Source: JALZUV01 sp964654855 (GTDB lineage: Bacteria; Pseudomonadota; Alphaproteobacteria; Rickettsiales; JALZUV01). Taken from it: a stretch of 64,000 nucleotides of DNA. The position numbers and the translations under genes were made by a program. Below, in pieces: positions 43,138-51,620 of this stretch. Positions within the stretch are counted from its first letter, which is position 1. Every line of letters begins with the position of its first letter. The notes under the pieces were generated by a model. That model did no database searches, was not told the origin of the DNA, and was given only the letters and a program-made list of their open reading frames with translations. The stretch covers positions 124,001 to 188,000 of the forward strand of contig CAZZJS010000003.1 of NCBI GenBank assembly GCA_964654855.1, given 5' to 3'.

Positions 43138-44048
43138 GTTGGTTAAATAAGCTAAAAACAGGATTAAGCAAAAGCTCAAACCAGATTAGCGAAAATATTA
43201 CGAGCGTCTTTACGAAGCGTAAACTCGATCAGGATGCATTGGATGAGCTTGAAGAACTGCTCATTATGGCAGATTTGGGCGTGGAAACAGCGGCGAAGAT
43301 TGTTAAGAGGCTTGCTGATAAGCGTCTCGATAAAGAAGTGACCGATGAAGACATTAAAGAAGCGCTTGCTGAAGAAATTGCAGAGATATTGGAGCCTCAC
43401 GCGGAGCCGCTGGAATTAGGGGTGGAGGCGCCGCAAGTGATTATGATGGTCGGTGTTAATGGTAACGGTAAAACCACCACAATTGGTAAGCTTGCGCATG
43501 AATGGAAAAATGATGGTGAGCGTGTAATGCTCTGCGCGGCGGATACGTTCCGTGCGGCAGCGGTGGAGCAGCTCCAGCAATGGGGTGAACGTGCAGATGT
43601 GCCAGTGGTGGCGGGTGAACATGAAGCTGACCCTGCCAGTGTTGCTTACAGTGCGTTAGAACAATCCAAGCAGGGCGGTGTTGATGTTTTGATGATCGAT
43701 ACGGCGGGTCGTTTACAAAATAAAAAGAATCTCATGTTTGAACTTGAGAAGATTGTTAAAGTGTTGCGTAAATTGGATGAAACCACCCCGCACCACGTGG
43801 TGTTAGTGCTAGATGCGACAACAGGACAAAATGCGCTCAGCCAAGTAGCGGCCTTTAAGGAATTGGTGGATGTATCAGGCCTAATTGTCACGAAATTAGA
43901 TGGTTCAGCTCGCGCAGGTGTTGTAGTGGCACTGGCTGATCAGTTCGGCTTACCTATTCATGCGATTGGCGTAGGTGAGGGTGCGGATGACCTGAAACCA
44001 TTTAAAGCAATTGATTTTGCAAGAAATTTGGTCGGATTAGCGTCATAA
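43134..44048 (+). CDS. ftsY: Signal recognition particle receptor FtsY
   Basis: 304 residues. An N domain (about residues 1-90) is followed by the SRP GTPase domain: G1 GVNGNGKTTTIGKLA, ADTFRAAAVEQL, DTAGRLQNK, and TKLDGSARAG. It receives the ribosome-SRP complex at the membrane. The acidic A domain of E. coli FtsY is missing, as normal in alphaproteobacteria. Confidence 0.97.
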   Translation: MSWLNKLKTGLSKSSNQISENITSVFTKRKLDQDALDELEELLIMADLGVETAAKIVKRLADKRLDKEVTDEDIKEALAEEIAEILEPHAEPLELGVEAPQVIMMVGVNGNGKTTTIGKLAHEWKNDGERVMLCAADTFRAAAVEQLQQWGERADVPVVAGEHEADPASVAYSALEQSKQGGVDVLMIDTAGRLQNKKNLMFELEKIVKVLRKLDETTPHHVVLVLDATTGQNALSQVAAFKELVDVSGLIVTKLDGSARAGVVVALADQFGLPIHAIGVGEGADDLKPFKAIDFARNLVGLAS

Positions 44049-44067
44049 AAGTGTAACATGGTTACTT

Positions 44068-44073
44068 TATACT
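44068..44073 (+). promoter_or_regulatory. Candidate -10 element of unknown membrane protein D, leaderless spacing
   Basis: TATACT (44068-44073) lies exactly 6 bp before the ATG at 44080. No clear -35 element is seen. Confidence 0.3.
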
Positions 44074-44079
44074 GTTGGT

Positions 44080-44652
44080 ATGGGAATTATTGTACCAACG
44101 AATGGCAAACCGATTGATCCGAAGCATCGTGCTTGGGGTTGGGCTGGTATAGGTTCTTTGGTGGCAACACCTCTTTTGGGAGGGCCTATTGGTGCTTATT
44201 TGGGATATCAGAGTGCGACGCGACAGCGTGATGAAGAGTTGCGTTCAGGTATGAAGGAAGTGCCCGAGCCAACCTATATCAATGGTGGTTTAGGTAAAGG
44301 AATTGTCTTAGGCGGTTTGATTGGTGGAGCCATTATTGGGCTTACAGGTGGCTTAGGGGTGCTGGTTGGAGCGGCGGTAGCGCTTGTATGGCCGATAAAA
44401 ACCGCAATTGATCGTAAGAATGAAATGAAAATCGATTATCAGGAAGCAATTACTCAGCAGCAATCAATGCAGCGTTCAGGGCGCAGCCAGTCCCAAGAAC
44501 AAGGTGTGTCTAGAGGCGTTTCTCAGCAAGTATCAAAATCGCAAAATTACCAATTCGATAACTCTAAAATGGCCAACCAGCGAGGTGATCGTAAATGGGC
44601 GGATGATAAAGCGACGAAACCTGATGTTGCATCCGCTAAAGGTATCGCCTAA
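44080..44652 (+). CDS. Unknown glycine-zipper membrane protein D with YQFDNS tail
   Basis: 190 residues. Two hydrophobic glycine-rich hairpins: GSLVATPLLGGPIGAYLGY (about 26-44) and GGLIGGAIIGLTGGLGVLVG (about 76-96). A charged loop lies between them. The C-terminal ~80 residues are Gln/Ser-rich and end with NYQFDNSKMANQRGDRK. The YQFDNS motif is shared with protein C (38112-38627), and the general layout (glycine zipper, polar tail) with proteins A-C. No family recognised. It sits between ftsY and the rhamnose genes. Confidence 0.65.
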   Translation: MGIIVPTNGKPIDPKHRAWGWAGIGSLVATPLLGGPIGAYLGYQSATRQRDEELRSGMKEVPEPTYINGGLGKGIVLGGLIGGAIIGLTGGLGVLVGAAVALVWPIKTAIDRKNEMKIDYQEAITQQQSMQRSGRSQSQEQGVSRGVSQQVSKSQNYQFDNSKMANQRGDRKWADDKATKPDVASAKGIA

Positions 44653-44664
44653 CTTCCCTTCATG

Positions 44665-45555
44665 ATGAAGGGTATTATTCTTGCCGGAGGTTCCGGCACT
44701 CGTTTGGCTCCGATGACTAGCGTTATCAGCAAACAACTCCTACCGATTTACGATAAGCCGATGCTGCATTATCCGCTCGCGTTGTTGATGGATGCAGGGA
44801 TTCGTGAAATTCTCATTATTTCAACGCCACGTGATTTACCGATGATGCGGACACTTCTGGGCGACGGAGCAGAATTGGGAATCTCTATTTCTTATGCTGA
44901 ACAACCCTCGCCAGATGGGCTTGCACAGGCCTTTATTATTGGTGAGGAGTTTATTGGTGATGATAATGTTTGCCTTGTGCTAGGGGATAATATTTTCTAC
45001 GGCCAGAGTATCCAAAACCATATGCGTGAGGCGGCGAAGTTGGAAGATGGTGCTGTCGTCTTTGGTTATCATGTGAAGGATCCTGAACGTTATGGCGTGG
45101 TAGCATTTGACGATAAGGGTATCGCCACTTCGATTGAGGAAAAGCCAGAGCAGCCGAAATCGAACTGGGCGGTAACAGGCCTGTATTTTTACGATAACCA
45201 AGTGGTCGAAATTTCAAAAGGTTTGAAACCATCTCCGCGTGGGGAGCTTGAAATTACCGATGTGAATCGCGTTTATCTTGAGCAAAGCCAATTACAGGTA
45301 AAACGCCTAGGTCGTGGTACCGCATGGCTTGATACGGGAACACCGGATTCGCTCATTTCAGCCGCGCAGTTCGTGCAAACGATTGAGGCGCGTCAAGGCC
45401 TGAAGATCGCCTGTATTGAAGAGGTGGCTTATAAGCAAGGTTATGTGAATCGTGCGGGGTTTGAAGCCTTGATTACGAAATATGGTAAGCATGATTACGC
45501 GCAATATCTCCGGAGTTTGTTGAGCGATGCCGTGAGAGAAATTGATGCCAGCTGA
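44665..45555 (+). CDS. rmlA: Glucose-1-phosphate thymidylyltransferase
   Basis: 296 residues from the second of two adjacent ATGs, giving the family start MKGIILAGGSGTRLAPMT. Also contains SKQLLPIYDKPMLHYPL, GDNIFYG and AWLDTGTPDSL. It makes dTDP-glucose, the first step to dTDP-L-rhamnose. The end overlaps rmlD by 11 bp. No rmlB is seen in the window, although rmlA, rmlD and rmlC are adjacent. Confidence 0.96.
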   Translation: MKGIILAGGSGTRLAPMTSVISKQLLPIYDKPMLHYPLALLMDAGIREILIISTPRDLPMMRTLLGDGAELGISISYAEQPSPDGLAQAFIIGEEFIGDDNVCLVLGDNIFYGQSIQNHMREAAKLEDGAVVFGYHVKDPERYGVVAFDDKGIATSIEEKPEQPKSNWAVTGLYFYDNQVVEISKGLKPSPRGELEITDVNRVYLEQSQLQVKRLGRGTAWLDTGTPDSLISAAQFVQTIEARQGLKIACIEEVAYKQGYVNRAGFEALITKYGKHDYAQYLRSLLSDAVREIDAS

Positions 45556-46429
45556 TATGCTTACACGCCCGCTTATTCTGGGTAAGAATGGCCAGTTGGG
45601 CTGTGCTTTGGCGGAGTTGATGCCACAAGCGAAACTGATGGGGCGTAAAGAATTAGACCTTAGCTTGATCGAATTAGTGCCTCAGAATGTCGCGTTCCAT
45701 AAGCCGAGCATCGTATTTAATGCGAGCGCTTACACTGCGGTAGATAAAGCTGAAGAAGAGGAGCCAATGGCGCATTTAATCAATGCGAATGCACCTGCGG
45801 TGATTGCAGCCTATTGTGCGGTGAAAGGGATTCCGTTTATTCATTATTCGACGGATTATGTTTTCGACGGTAGCGGTGATGAGCCGTGGAGCGAGGATAA
45901 TACGCCCGATCCCCTTAACGCTTATGGTCGCAGTAAATTAAAAGGCGAAGATATGGTGCTAAAAACCGATGTAGATACGATGATATTTCGTACCTCATGG
46001 GTCTATGATGCGCATGGAAAGAACTTTGTGAATACGATGCTGCGATTAGCCAAAGAGCGCGAAGAGTTAAGTGTCGTGAATGATCAGATTGGCTGCCCGA
46101 CTTATGCGCCGCATTTAGCGGCAGCATCCTTATTGGCGGTGGAGAGTGCCTCACGTTCAGCACGCTTCCCAACGGGGGTCTATCATCTAGGGGGTGGGGG
46201 TGAGCCAACTTCATGGCATGGATTTGCCGAAGCTATATTTAAAGAATATTCGGGCGGGCTGGCGATTAAGAAGGTCAAAGGTATTCCGACGAGCGAATAC
46301 CCAACTCCGGCGGAGCGGCCATTGAATTCGCGGTTGAATTGCGGTAAAGCAAAAACGATTTTAGGCGTTGAAATGCCAGATTGGCGTGAAGGTTTAAAAG
46401 AATGCATGAAGGAAATTGAAAAAGCATGA
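45545..46429 (+). CDS. rmlD: dTDP-4-dehydrorhamnose reductase
   Basis: 294 residues from the ATG at 45545 (an ATG at 45557, just after the rmlA stop, is an alternative). NAD(P) motif LGKNGQLGCALAE, the catalytic STDYVFDG and YGRSKLKGE (Tyr-x3-Lys), and FRTSWVYDAHGKNF. It carries out the last reduction to dTDP-L-rhamnose. Overlaps rmlC by 4 bp. Confidence 0.95.
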   Translation: MPADMLTRPLILGKNGQLGCALAELMPQAKLMGRKELDLSLIELVPQNVAFHKPSIVFNASAYTAVDKAEEEEPMAHLINANAPAVIAAYCAVKGIPFIHYSTDYVFDGSGDEPWSEDNTPDPLNAYGRSKLKGEDMVLKTDVDTMIFRTSWVYDAHGKNFVNTMLRLAKEREELSVVNDQIGCPTYAPHLAAASLLAVESASRSARFPTGVYHLGGGGEPTSWHGFAEAIFKEYSGGLAIKKVKGIPTSEYPTPAERPLNSRLNCGKAKTILGVEMPDWREGLKECMKEIEKA

Positions 46430-46977
46430 ATATTGTAGATGGTGATATTGAAGGCCTGAAAGTTGTAGAACTAGCATTGCATGGGGATGCACGTGGGTTC
46501 TTTGTGGAGCGTTATTCTGAAGCAAAATTTGCAGATGCAGGTTTACCGACGCAATGGTCGCAAGATAACCACTCGCGTTCTGCGCCTGGCGTGTTGCGTG
46601 GTTTGCATTGGCAGAGTAATCCGGCGCAAGGCAAGCTTGTGGGGGTTACACGTGGTAAAGTATGGGATGTAGCGGTGGATATCCGTCCAGATTCATCCAC
46701 TTACGGCAAATGGCAAGGCGTTGAGCTATCTGATGTAAATGGCCGTTTGTTCTGGATTCCTCCAGGCTTTGCACATGGTTTCTGTGTGTTGGGTGACGAA
46801 CCTGCTGATATGCTCTATAAAGTGACGGGATTGTATAATGCCGCGGGCGAAGGCGGCTTGATGTATAATGATCCTGAATTGGCCGTTGACTGGCCGCTTA
46901 AAAACCCTCAAATTTCCACGCGAGATGAAGGTTTAATGACTTTCGCGCAATATAAGGAGAATCCTGTCCAATGGTAA
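46426..46977 (+). CDS. rmlC: dTDP-4-dehydrorhamnose 3,5-epimerase
   Basis: 183 residues, cupin-type epimerase. Contains DARGFFVERY, QDNHSRSAPGVLRGLHWQ with the catalytic His, KLVGVTRGKVWDVAVDIR, and WIPPGFAHGFCVL. It epimerises C3 and C5 of the 4-keto sugar. Ends 7 bp inside the following glycosyltransferase gene. Confidence 0.96.
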   Translation: MNIVDGDIEGLKVVELALHGDARGFFVERYSEAKFADAGLPTQWSQDNHSRSAPGVLRGLHWQSNPAQGKLVGVTRGKVWDVAVDIRPDSSTYGKWQGVELSDVNGRLFWIPPGFAHGFCVLGDEPADMLYKVTGLYNAAGEGGLMYNDPELAVDWPLKNPQISTRDEGLMTFAQYKENPVQW

Positions 46978-48785
46978 CGACTGTATCTGTGGTAATGACC
47001 ACCTATCAAACCGGTGAAGCATTGAAATTCGCCGTCGATTCGGTATTGGGGCAAAAGAATTTAGCAGAGTTGGTGATTGTTGATAATGGCAACCCTGAGG
47101 AAATGCTTGGCTGGTTGCGTGAGACTGAAAGCGCGCAGAAGAAAGTTAAGTTGATCACAGGTCACGGCAATATTGGTTTTGGTGCGGCATGTAACCTTGG
47201 CGCGAAAGAGGCGAATGGCGACATTTTGCTTTTTTTAAATCCGGATGGGATTTTACCTGCTAATGCACTGAAAACTTTTGCAACGGCGCTCGATAAGAAT
47301 GAAGAAGCGTGGATGGTTGGTGGGCGTTTGCGTAATCCTGATGCATCTGAGCAGCGCGGTGGTCGCCGAAATTTGCTAACGCCTCATACAGCACTCGCGG
47401 AGACGTTGCGCCTCGATATGGCATTGAGTTGGGATCGTCTCAACTTGCATGAAGAAAAATTACCGGAAGAGATTACTGAAGTTCCAGCCATCTCTGGTGC
47501 ATGTATGGCGATTCGCCGCGAGCGTTTTGAAGAGTTGGAAGGTTTTGATGAAGCTTACTTTTTGCATGTAGAAGATCTCGATCTTTGCCGTCGTATTCAA
47601 GATGCGGGCGGTAAAATTCTCTTCGTACCAAATGTAGATATCGTGCATATCAAAGGTTCAAGCAATGCTTCGTTCTTCTTTGTCGAATGGCAAAAAGCGA
47701 AAGGTTTTATGACCTATTTCGATAAGTTCGAAAATAAGCTGATGTGGCTATTTATGTGCGTACTTGTACTGATTAATTTCGGTGTGAAATCATTGTGGAT
47801 GCTGTTGAAGCGTATTCTGCCAGAGAATAAAGATCGTGCACGTGCGGAGCGTCGTTTAATGTGGCTTCATCGTCATCTGCGCAGTGATCATAAAGATAAT
47901 GCTATTCATAAAGGTAAAACTTATTTAGTGACAGGGTCAACCTCGCAAGTTGGTGTTTGTACGATTGGGCATTTATTAGCCTTGGGTGCAAAAGTGGTGG
48001 CCGTAGAACATAAAACGAAGCTTTATTTTGAGCATCCAAATTTGAGTTGGGTGAAGGGCAACCTCGAAAAAGGCAAGCTCGATTTAGGTAAACATAAGCC
48101 TGAAGCAGTGATTCATTGTGCGCCAATGTGGATGTTAAAACCAGCACTCGCTGAGATGTTTAATGCGCGTATTAAACGTGTTATTGCTTTTAGTTCAACG
48201 AGTGTGTTCGTGAAAATTTATTCTGGTAATGCGGCTGAACGCGATACAGTGAAAGCGCTCGAAGAAGCAGAACTTCACTTGGCTGAACGTTGCCAGAAAG
48301 CGGGTGCGAGTTTCACTATTCTTCGCCCAACCATGATTTATGGCCTTGGGCTTGATGAGAATGTAACTCAAATTTCTGACTTTGCACGCCGTTACCATTT
48401 CTTCCCACTTTATCCGCCAGCTGATGGGCGTCGTATGCCGGTACATGCGGATGATCTCGCGCAAATGGCGATTAAAGTCATTAGTAACACCAAGACGCAT
48501 AATAAGAGCTATAATATTGGCGGTGGTGAAGTGCTTGGTTATCGCGCGATGGTGGAGCGTATCTTCCTCGCGCTAGGTCAACGCCCGCGAACGGTTAAGT
48601 TTAAATATTTGCCGATGATTCTCGATTTTATTGGTAAGTGGTTCTTCGGCGGCAAAATCAACGGCGAGATGGCGCGTCGTATGAATGAAGATATGGTGTT
48701 TGTTGAAGCTGAAACGCGTCGCGATTTTGCGTTCAAGCCGCGTGGATTCCTTGAGGGTGGTAAGTCTGATCTAGGGCAGTTCTAA
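46971..48785 (+). CDS. Fusion of GT2 glycosyltransferase (rhamnosyltransferase-like) and NAD-dependent epimerase-like domain
   Basis: 604 residues. The N-terminal ~250 are a family 2 glycosyltransferase: SVVMTTYQTGEALKFAVDSVL, VIVDNGN, FLNPDG and HVEDLDLCRRIQDAGG. A hydrophobic stretch (about 258-283) follows. From residue ~320 an extended-SDR domain starts with TYLVTGSTSQVG and contains AFSSTSVFVK, TILRPTMIYG and YNIGGGE. The Tyr-x3-Lys catalytic pair of epimerases is not in its usual place (KALEEAELHL instead), so the second half may bind rather than convert a sugar nucleotide. The link to rmlA, rmlD and rmlC suggests rhamnose transfer to a membrane lipid or glycan. Confidence 0.82.
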   Translation: MVTTVSVVMTTYQTGEALKFAVDSVLGQKNLAELVIVDNGNPEEMLGWLRETESAQKKVKLITGHGNIGFGAACNLGAKEANGDILLFLNPDGILPANALKTFATALDKNEEAWMVGGRLRNPDASEQRGGRRNLLTPHTALAETLRLDMALSWDRLNLHEEKLPEEITEVPAISGACMAIRRERFEELEGFDEAYFLHVEDLDLCRRIQDAGGKILFVPNVDIVHIKGSSNASFFFVEWQKAKGFMTYFDKFENKLMWLFMCVLVLINFGVKSLWMLLKRILPENKDRARAERRLMWLHRHLRSDHKDNAIHKGKTYLVTGSTSQVGVCTIGHLLALGAKVVAVEHKTKLYFEHPNLSWVKGNLEKGKLDLGKHKPEAVIHCAPMWMLKPALAEMFNARIKRVIAFSSTSVFVKIYSGNAAERDTVKALEEAELHLAERCQKAGASFTILRPTMIYGLGLDENVTQISDFARRYHFFPLYPPADGRRMPVHADDLAQMAIKVISNTKTHNKSYNIGGGEVLGYRAMVERIFLALGQRPRTVKFKYLPMILDFIGKWFFGGKINGEMARRMNEDMVFVEAETRRDFAFKPRGFLEGGKSDLGQF

Positions 48786-49651
48786 TGGGCGTTGTTTATG
48801 TGAACGGCGTCTATCAGGATGTGGCAGATGCGGTCATCCCTATGGAAGATCGCGCGCATCAATTTGCGGATGGCGTGTATGAAGTTATCGCCTTTTTCAA
48901 TGGTAAGTTTTTGGATGCGAAACCGCATTTAGACCGCCTCGATTATTCGTGTGGTGAGTTGAAAATTACCAATCCGTACAGTCATGCGCAGTGGATGGAG
49001 ATTCTAACCCAAATGGTCGAACGTAACGAGTATGAGCATGGTGGGGTTTATCTGCAAGTGTCGCGTGGCACGCAATCGCGCAATCATGTTTATACGGATG
49101 CAGTGAAACCGAATGTGACACTTTCTGCTTTTGGTCAAAAAACACCGAGTAAAGAACTGACAGAGCAGGGGGGGAGCGTGATTACCTATCCTGATTTACG
49201 TTGGAAGCGTTGCGATATCAAAACGACAGGGCTCCTCGGCAATGTGATGGCAAAGCAAGCAGCCACTGAAGCAGATGCTCGCGAAGCAATTTTGATTAAA
49301 GACAATGGCGATGTGTCGGAAGCTTCTGTTTCGAACTTCTTTATCGTCAAAGATGGTGTGGTGCAGACCCATCCATCCACGAATGAAATTTTAAGCGGCA
49401 TTGCCCGTGAAGTGACATTGCGAATTGCTCAAGATATGCAGATTCAAGTGCTAGAGAAGTCTTTTACTAAAGAAGAAATGTTTGCGGCAGATGAGGCTTT
49501 TTTAACAGGGACAACGACGAATATTCTACCTGTTGTCAAAGTGGATGATTCAATCATTGGTAACGCAAAACCAGGGGCAATTACTTTGCGTTTATTGGAT
49601 GGTTTTATTGAGCATATTAAAACACAAACAGGTTACACTTTATGGAGTTAG
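48785..49651 (+). CDS. dat: D-amino-acid aminotransferase (class IV)
   Basis: 288 residues, fold type IV PLP enzyme. Starts with VYVNGVYQDVADAVIPMEDRAHQFADGVYEV. The PLP lysine is in RCDIKTTGLLGNVMAKQ, and NEILSGIAREVTLRIA lies in the C-terminal domain. The RW-x-RCDIK motif is typical of D-alanine aminotransferases. It would make D-glutamate or D-alanine for peptidoglycan. The ATG shares a base with the preceding stop (TAATG); branched-chain aminotransferase activity is a less likely alternative. Confidence 0.88.
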   Translation: MGVVYVNGVYQDVADAVIPMEDRAHQFADGVYEVIAFFNGKFLDAKPHLDRLDYSCGELKITNPYSHAQWMEILTQMVERNEYEHGGVYLQVSRGTQSRNHVYTDAVKPNVTLSAFGQKTPSKELTEQGGSVITYPDLRWKRCDIKTTGLLGNVMAKQAATEADAREAILIKDNGDVSEASVSNFFIVKDGVVQTHPSTNEILSGIAREVTLRIAQDMQIQVLEKSFTKEEMFAADEAFLTGTTTNILPVVKVDDSIIGNAKPGAITLRLLDGFIEHIKTQTGYTLWS

Positions 49652-50298
49652 TAAAACCAAAAGCGATTCTTTTTGATTGGGACAACACGCTCGTTGATAC
49701 ATGGCCGGTGATTCATGAAGCGCTGGCTTATTGTTTCCGTAAAATGGATAAAGAACCGTGGACGCTAGATGAAGTGAAAGTCAAAGTTCAACAATCCATG
49801 CGTGATTATTTTCCCGTTCTATTTGGTGATCGTTGGGAAGAAGCAGGGCAGTATTATTTGGATGGTTACGCACAAGTGCATAAGGATCGTCTAGTGGCGA
49901 TTGAGGGTGCGGAAGATGTGCTAAAAGCGATTCAAGCGGCTGGCCTCTATCAAGCAGTGGTGAGTAATAAAAAAGGCCCAACATTGCGAGTTGAAGCGGA
50001 GCATATTGACTGGGCGCATTATTTTAAGGCAGTGGTTGGCGCGGATGATGCAGCCAATGATAAGCCTCATCCAGACCATGCCATCATGGCGCTAGAGCAT
50101 TACCCGCATCCGCATGGTGATGATATTTGGTTTATTGGAGACAGTGCGGTGGATATGGAAATTGCGAAAAATGCAGGCTATACGGCTATCTTTTACGGTA
50201 CGCAGGCAAAGGCTGAGACAGTGGCACATCCAATCCATGCGGTAGTGGAGAATCAAGCAGAGCTACTCGCACTCGTTAAAAGTGCGATTGCAGGTTAA
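49642..50298 (+). CDS. HAD-superfamily phosphatase, phosphoglycolate phosphatase-like
   Basis: 218 residues. Motif I FDWDNTLVDTW with nucleophile Asp and acid/base Asp, motif II VVSNKKG, Lys in ANDKPHPDHAI, and motif IV WFIGDSAVDMEIAKNAG. The cap region (about 20-90) matches the Gph type. The substrate is unknown. It starts inside the end of the aminotransferase gene (10-bp overlap), and its stop overlaps the lysC stop in a shared TTAA. Confidence 0.88.
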   Translation: MELVKPKAILFDWDNTLVDTWPVIHEALAYCFRKMDKEPWTLDEVKVKVQQSMRDYFPVLFGDRWEEAGQYYLDGYAQVHKDRLVAIEGAEDVLKAIQAAGLYQAVVSNKKGPTLRVEAEHIDWAHYFKAVVGADDAANDKPHPDHAIMALEHYPHPHGDDIWFIGDSAVDMEIAKNAGYTAIFYGTQAKAETVAHPIHAVVENQAELLALVKSAIAG

Positions 50299-51548
50299 CC
50301 TGTTTCTACTTTTGGTTCTGCATCTAGCTCGAATGCGCTATGGAGTGCGCGCAAGGCGAGTTCAGTATATTCTTCTTCAATCAAGACACTGATTTTGATT
50401 TCTGACGTTGAAATAACGAGGATGTTGACACCCTTCTCAGCCAGTGTCGTAAACATTGTGGTCGCAACACCTGCGTGAGAGCGCATACCCACACCAATCA
50501 CCGATACTTTAGAAACGCCTGAATCAGAGTGTAGATTTTCAAATCCGATTTCATCTTTTGCCGCTTCCATCACTTCCAATGTTTTGGCAAGATCACCTTG
50601 TGGCACGGTGAAAGTCATATCGGTGCGTGAACCATCTTCGGATACGTTTTGGACAATCATATCCACGTTGATTTCCGCTTCGCCTTCGCCTAATGGTCCA
50701 AAGATTTTGGCAGAAATCCCTGGTACGTTGGCTACATTGGTCAGCGTTACCCTTGCGTCATCGCGGCTATAGGTAATGCCAGTTACTCGTCTACGTTCTA
50801 ACACTTCATTTTCCTCTACTAATAAGGTTCCTGGTTCGTCAGAGAAGGTGGAAAGTACCTGCACTGTGACACCATAATTCATGGCCATTTCAACCGAGCG
50901 CGTTTGTAAAACTTTCGCACCCTGACTGGCCATTTCTAAAATTTCTTCATAAGCGACTTTTTGTAATTTGCGCGCCGCTTTTACAATGCGTGGATCAGTC
51001 GTGTAGATGCCATCAACATCGGTATAGATATCGCAACGGTCAGCCTTGAGCGCTGCTGCGATGGCAACTGCAGTGGTATCTGATCCGCCACGACCTAGCG
51101 TGGCGATGCGGTTATCAGCCGTAATACCTTGGAAGCCTGCCACCACGATTACTTCGCCGCGATTAAGCGCCTCATGCATCATGTCCGTATCAATAGCTTC
51201 AATACGTGCGCGACCATGACTTCCGACGGTGCGAAGAGGGAGTTGCCATCCCGCCCAACTGCGTGCGTTCACGCCTTGTTCTTGTAGGCGAAGGGCGAGG
51301 AGCCCAGAAGTGACTTGTTCGCCCGATGCTACGACGGAATCATATTCAGCCCAATTTTCTGGCTGCATAAGAGGCGACATCTCGCGACTCCATGCGGCGA
51401 GCTGGTCAGTGACGCCTGCCATGGCAGAAACTGCTACGACGACTTTATTTCCGCGATCTACTTCAGCTTTGACACGCTCCGCCACGTGACGGATTTTATC
51501 TAAATCCGCAACGGAAGTTCCGCCAAATTTCTGTACAATAAGTGTCAT
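50295..51548 (-). CDS. lysC: Aspartate kinase
   Basis: 417 residues from the ATG at 51548. N-terminal kinase domain with IVQKFGGTSVAD, and GRGGSDTTAVAIAAALKADRCDIYTDVDGIYTTDPR. Two ACT domains follow (about 260-410), including SGVSKVSVIGVGMRSHAGV, which should confer feedback control by lysine and/or threonine. First step of the aspartate pathway that also feeds dapF. Longer starts (51569) lack support. Confidence 0.95.
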   Translation of the reverse strand: MTLIVQKFGGTSVADLDKIRHVAERVKAEVDRGNKVVVAVSAMAGVTDQLAAWSREMSPLMQPENWAEYDSVVASGEQVTSGLLALRLQEQGVNARSWAGWQLPLRTVGSHGRARIEAIDTDMMHEALNRGEVIVVAGFQGITADNRIATLGRGGSDTTAVAIAAALKADRCDIYTDVDGIYTTDPRIVKAARKLQKVAYEEILEMASQGAKVLQTRSVEMAMNYGVTVQVLSTFSDEPGTLLVEENEVLERRRVTGITYSRDDARVTLTNVANVPGISAKIFGPLGEGEAEINVDMIVQNVSEDGSRTDMTFTVPQGDLAKTLEVMEAAKDEIGFENLHSDSGVSKVSVIGVGMRSHAGVATTMFTTLAEKGVNILVISTSEIKISVLIEEEYTELALRALHSAFELDAEPKVETG

Positions 51549-51620
51549 AGGGCACTGGGTGTATGCCAAGTAAAGCCTGAGTGCAACCCTAGAAAAGCGC
51601 CGTTTAGAATTGTTTTCAGG

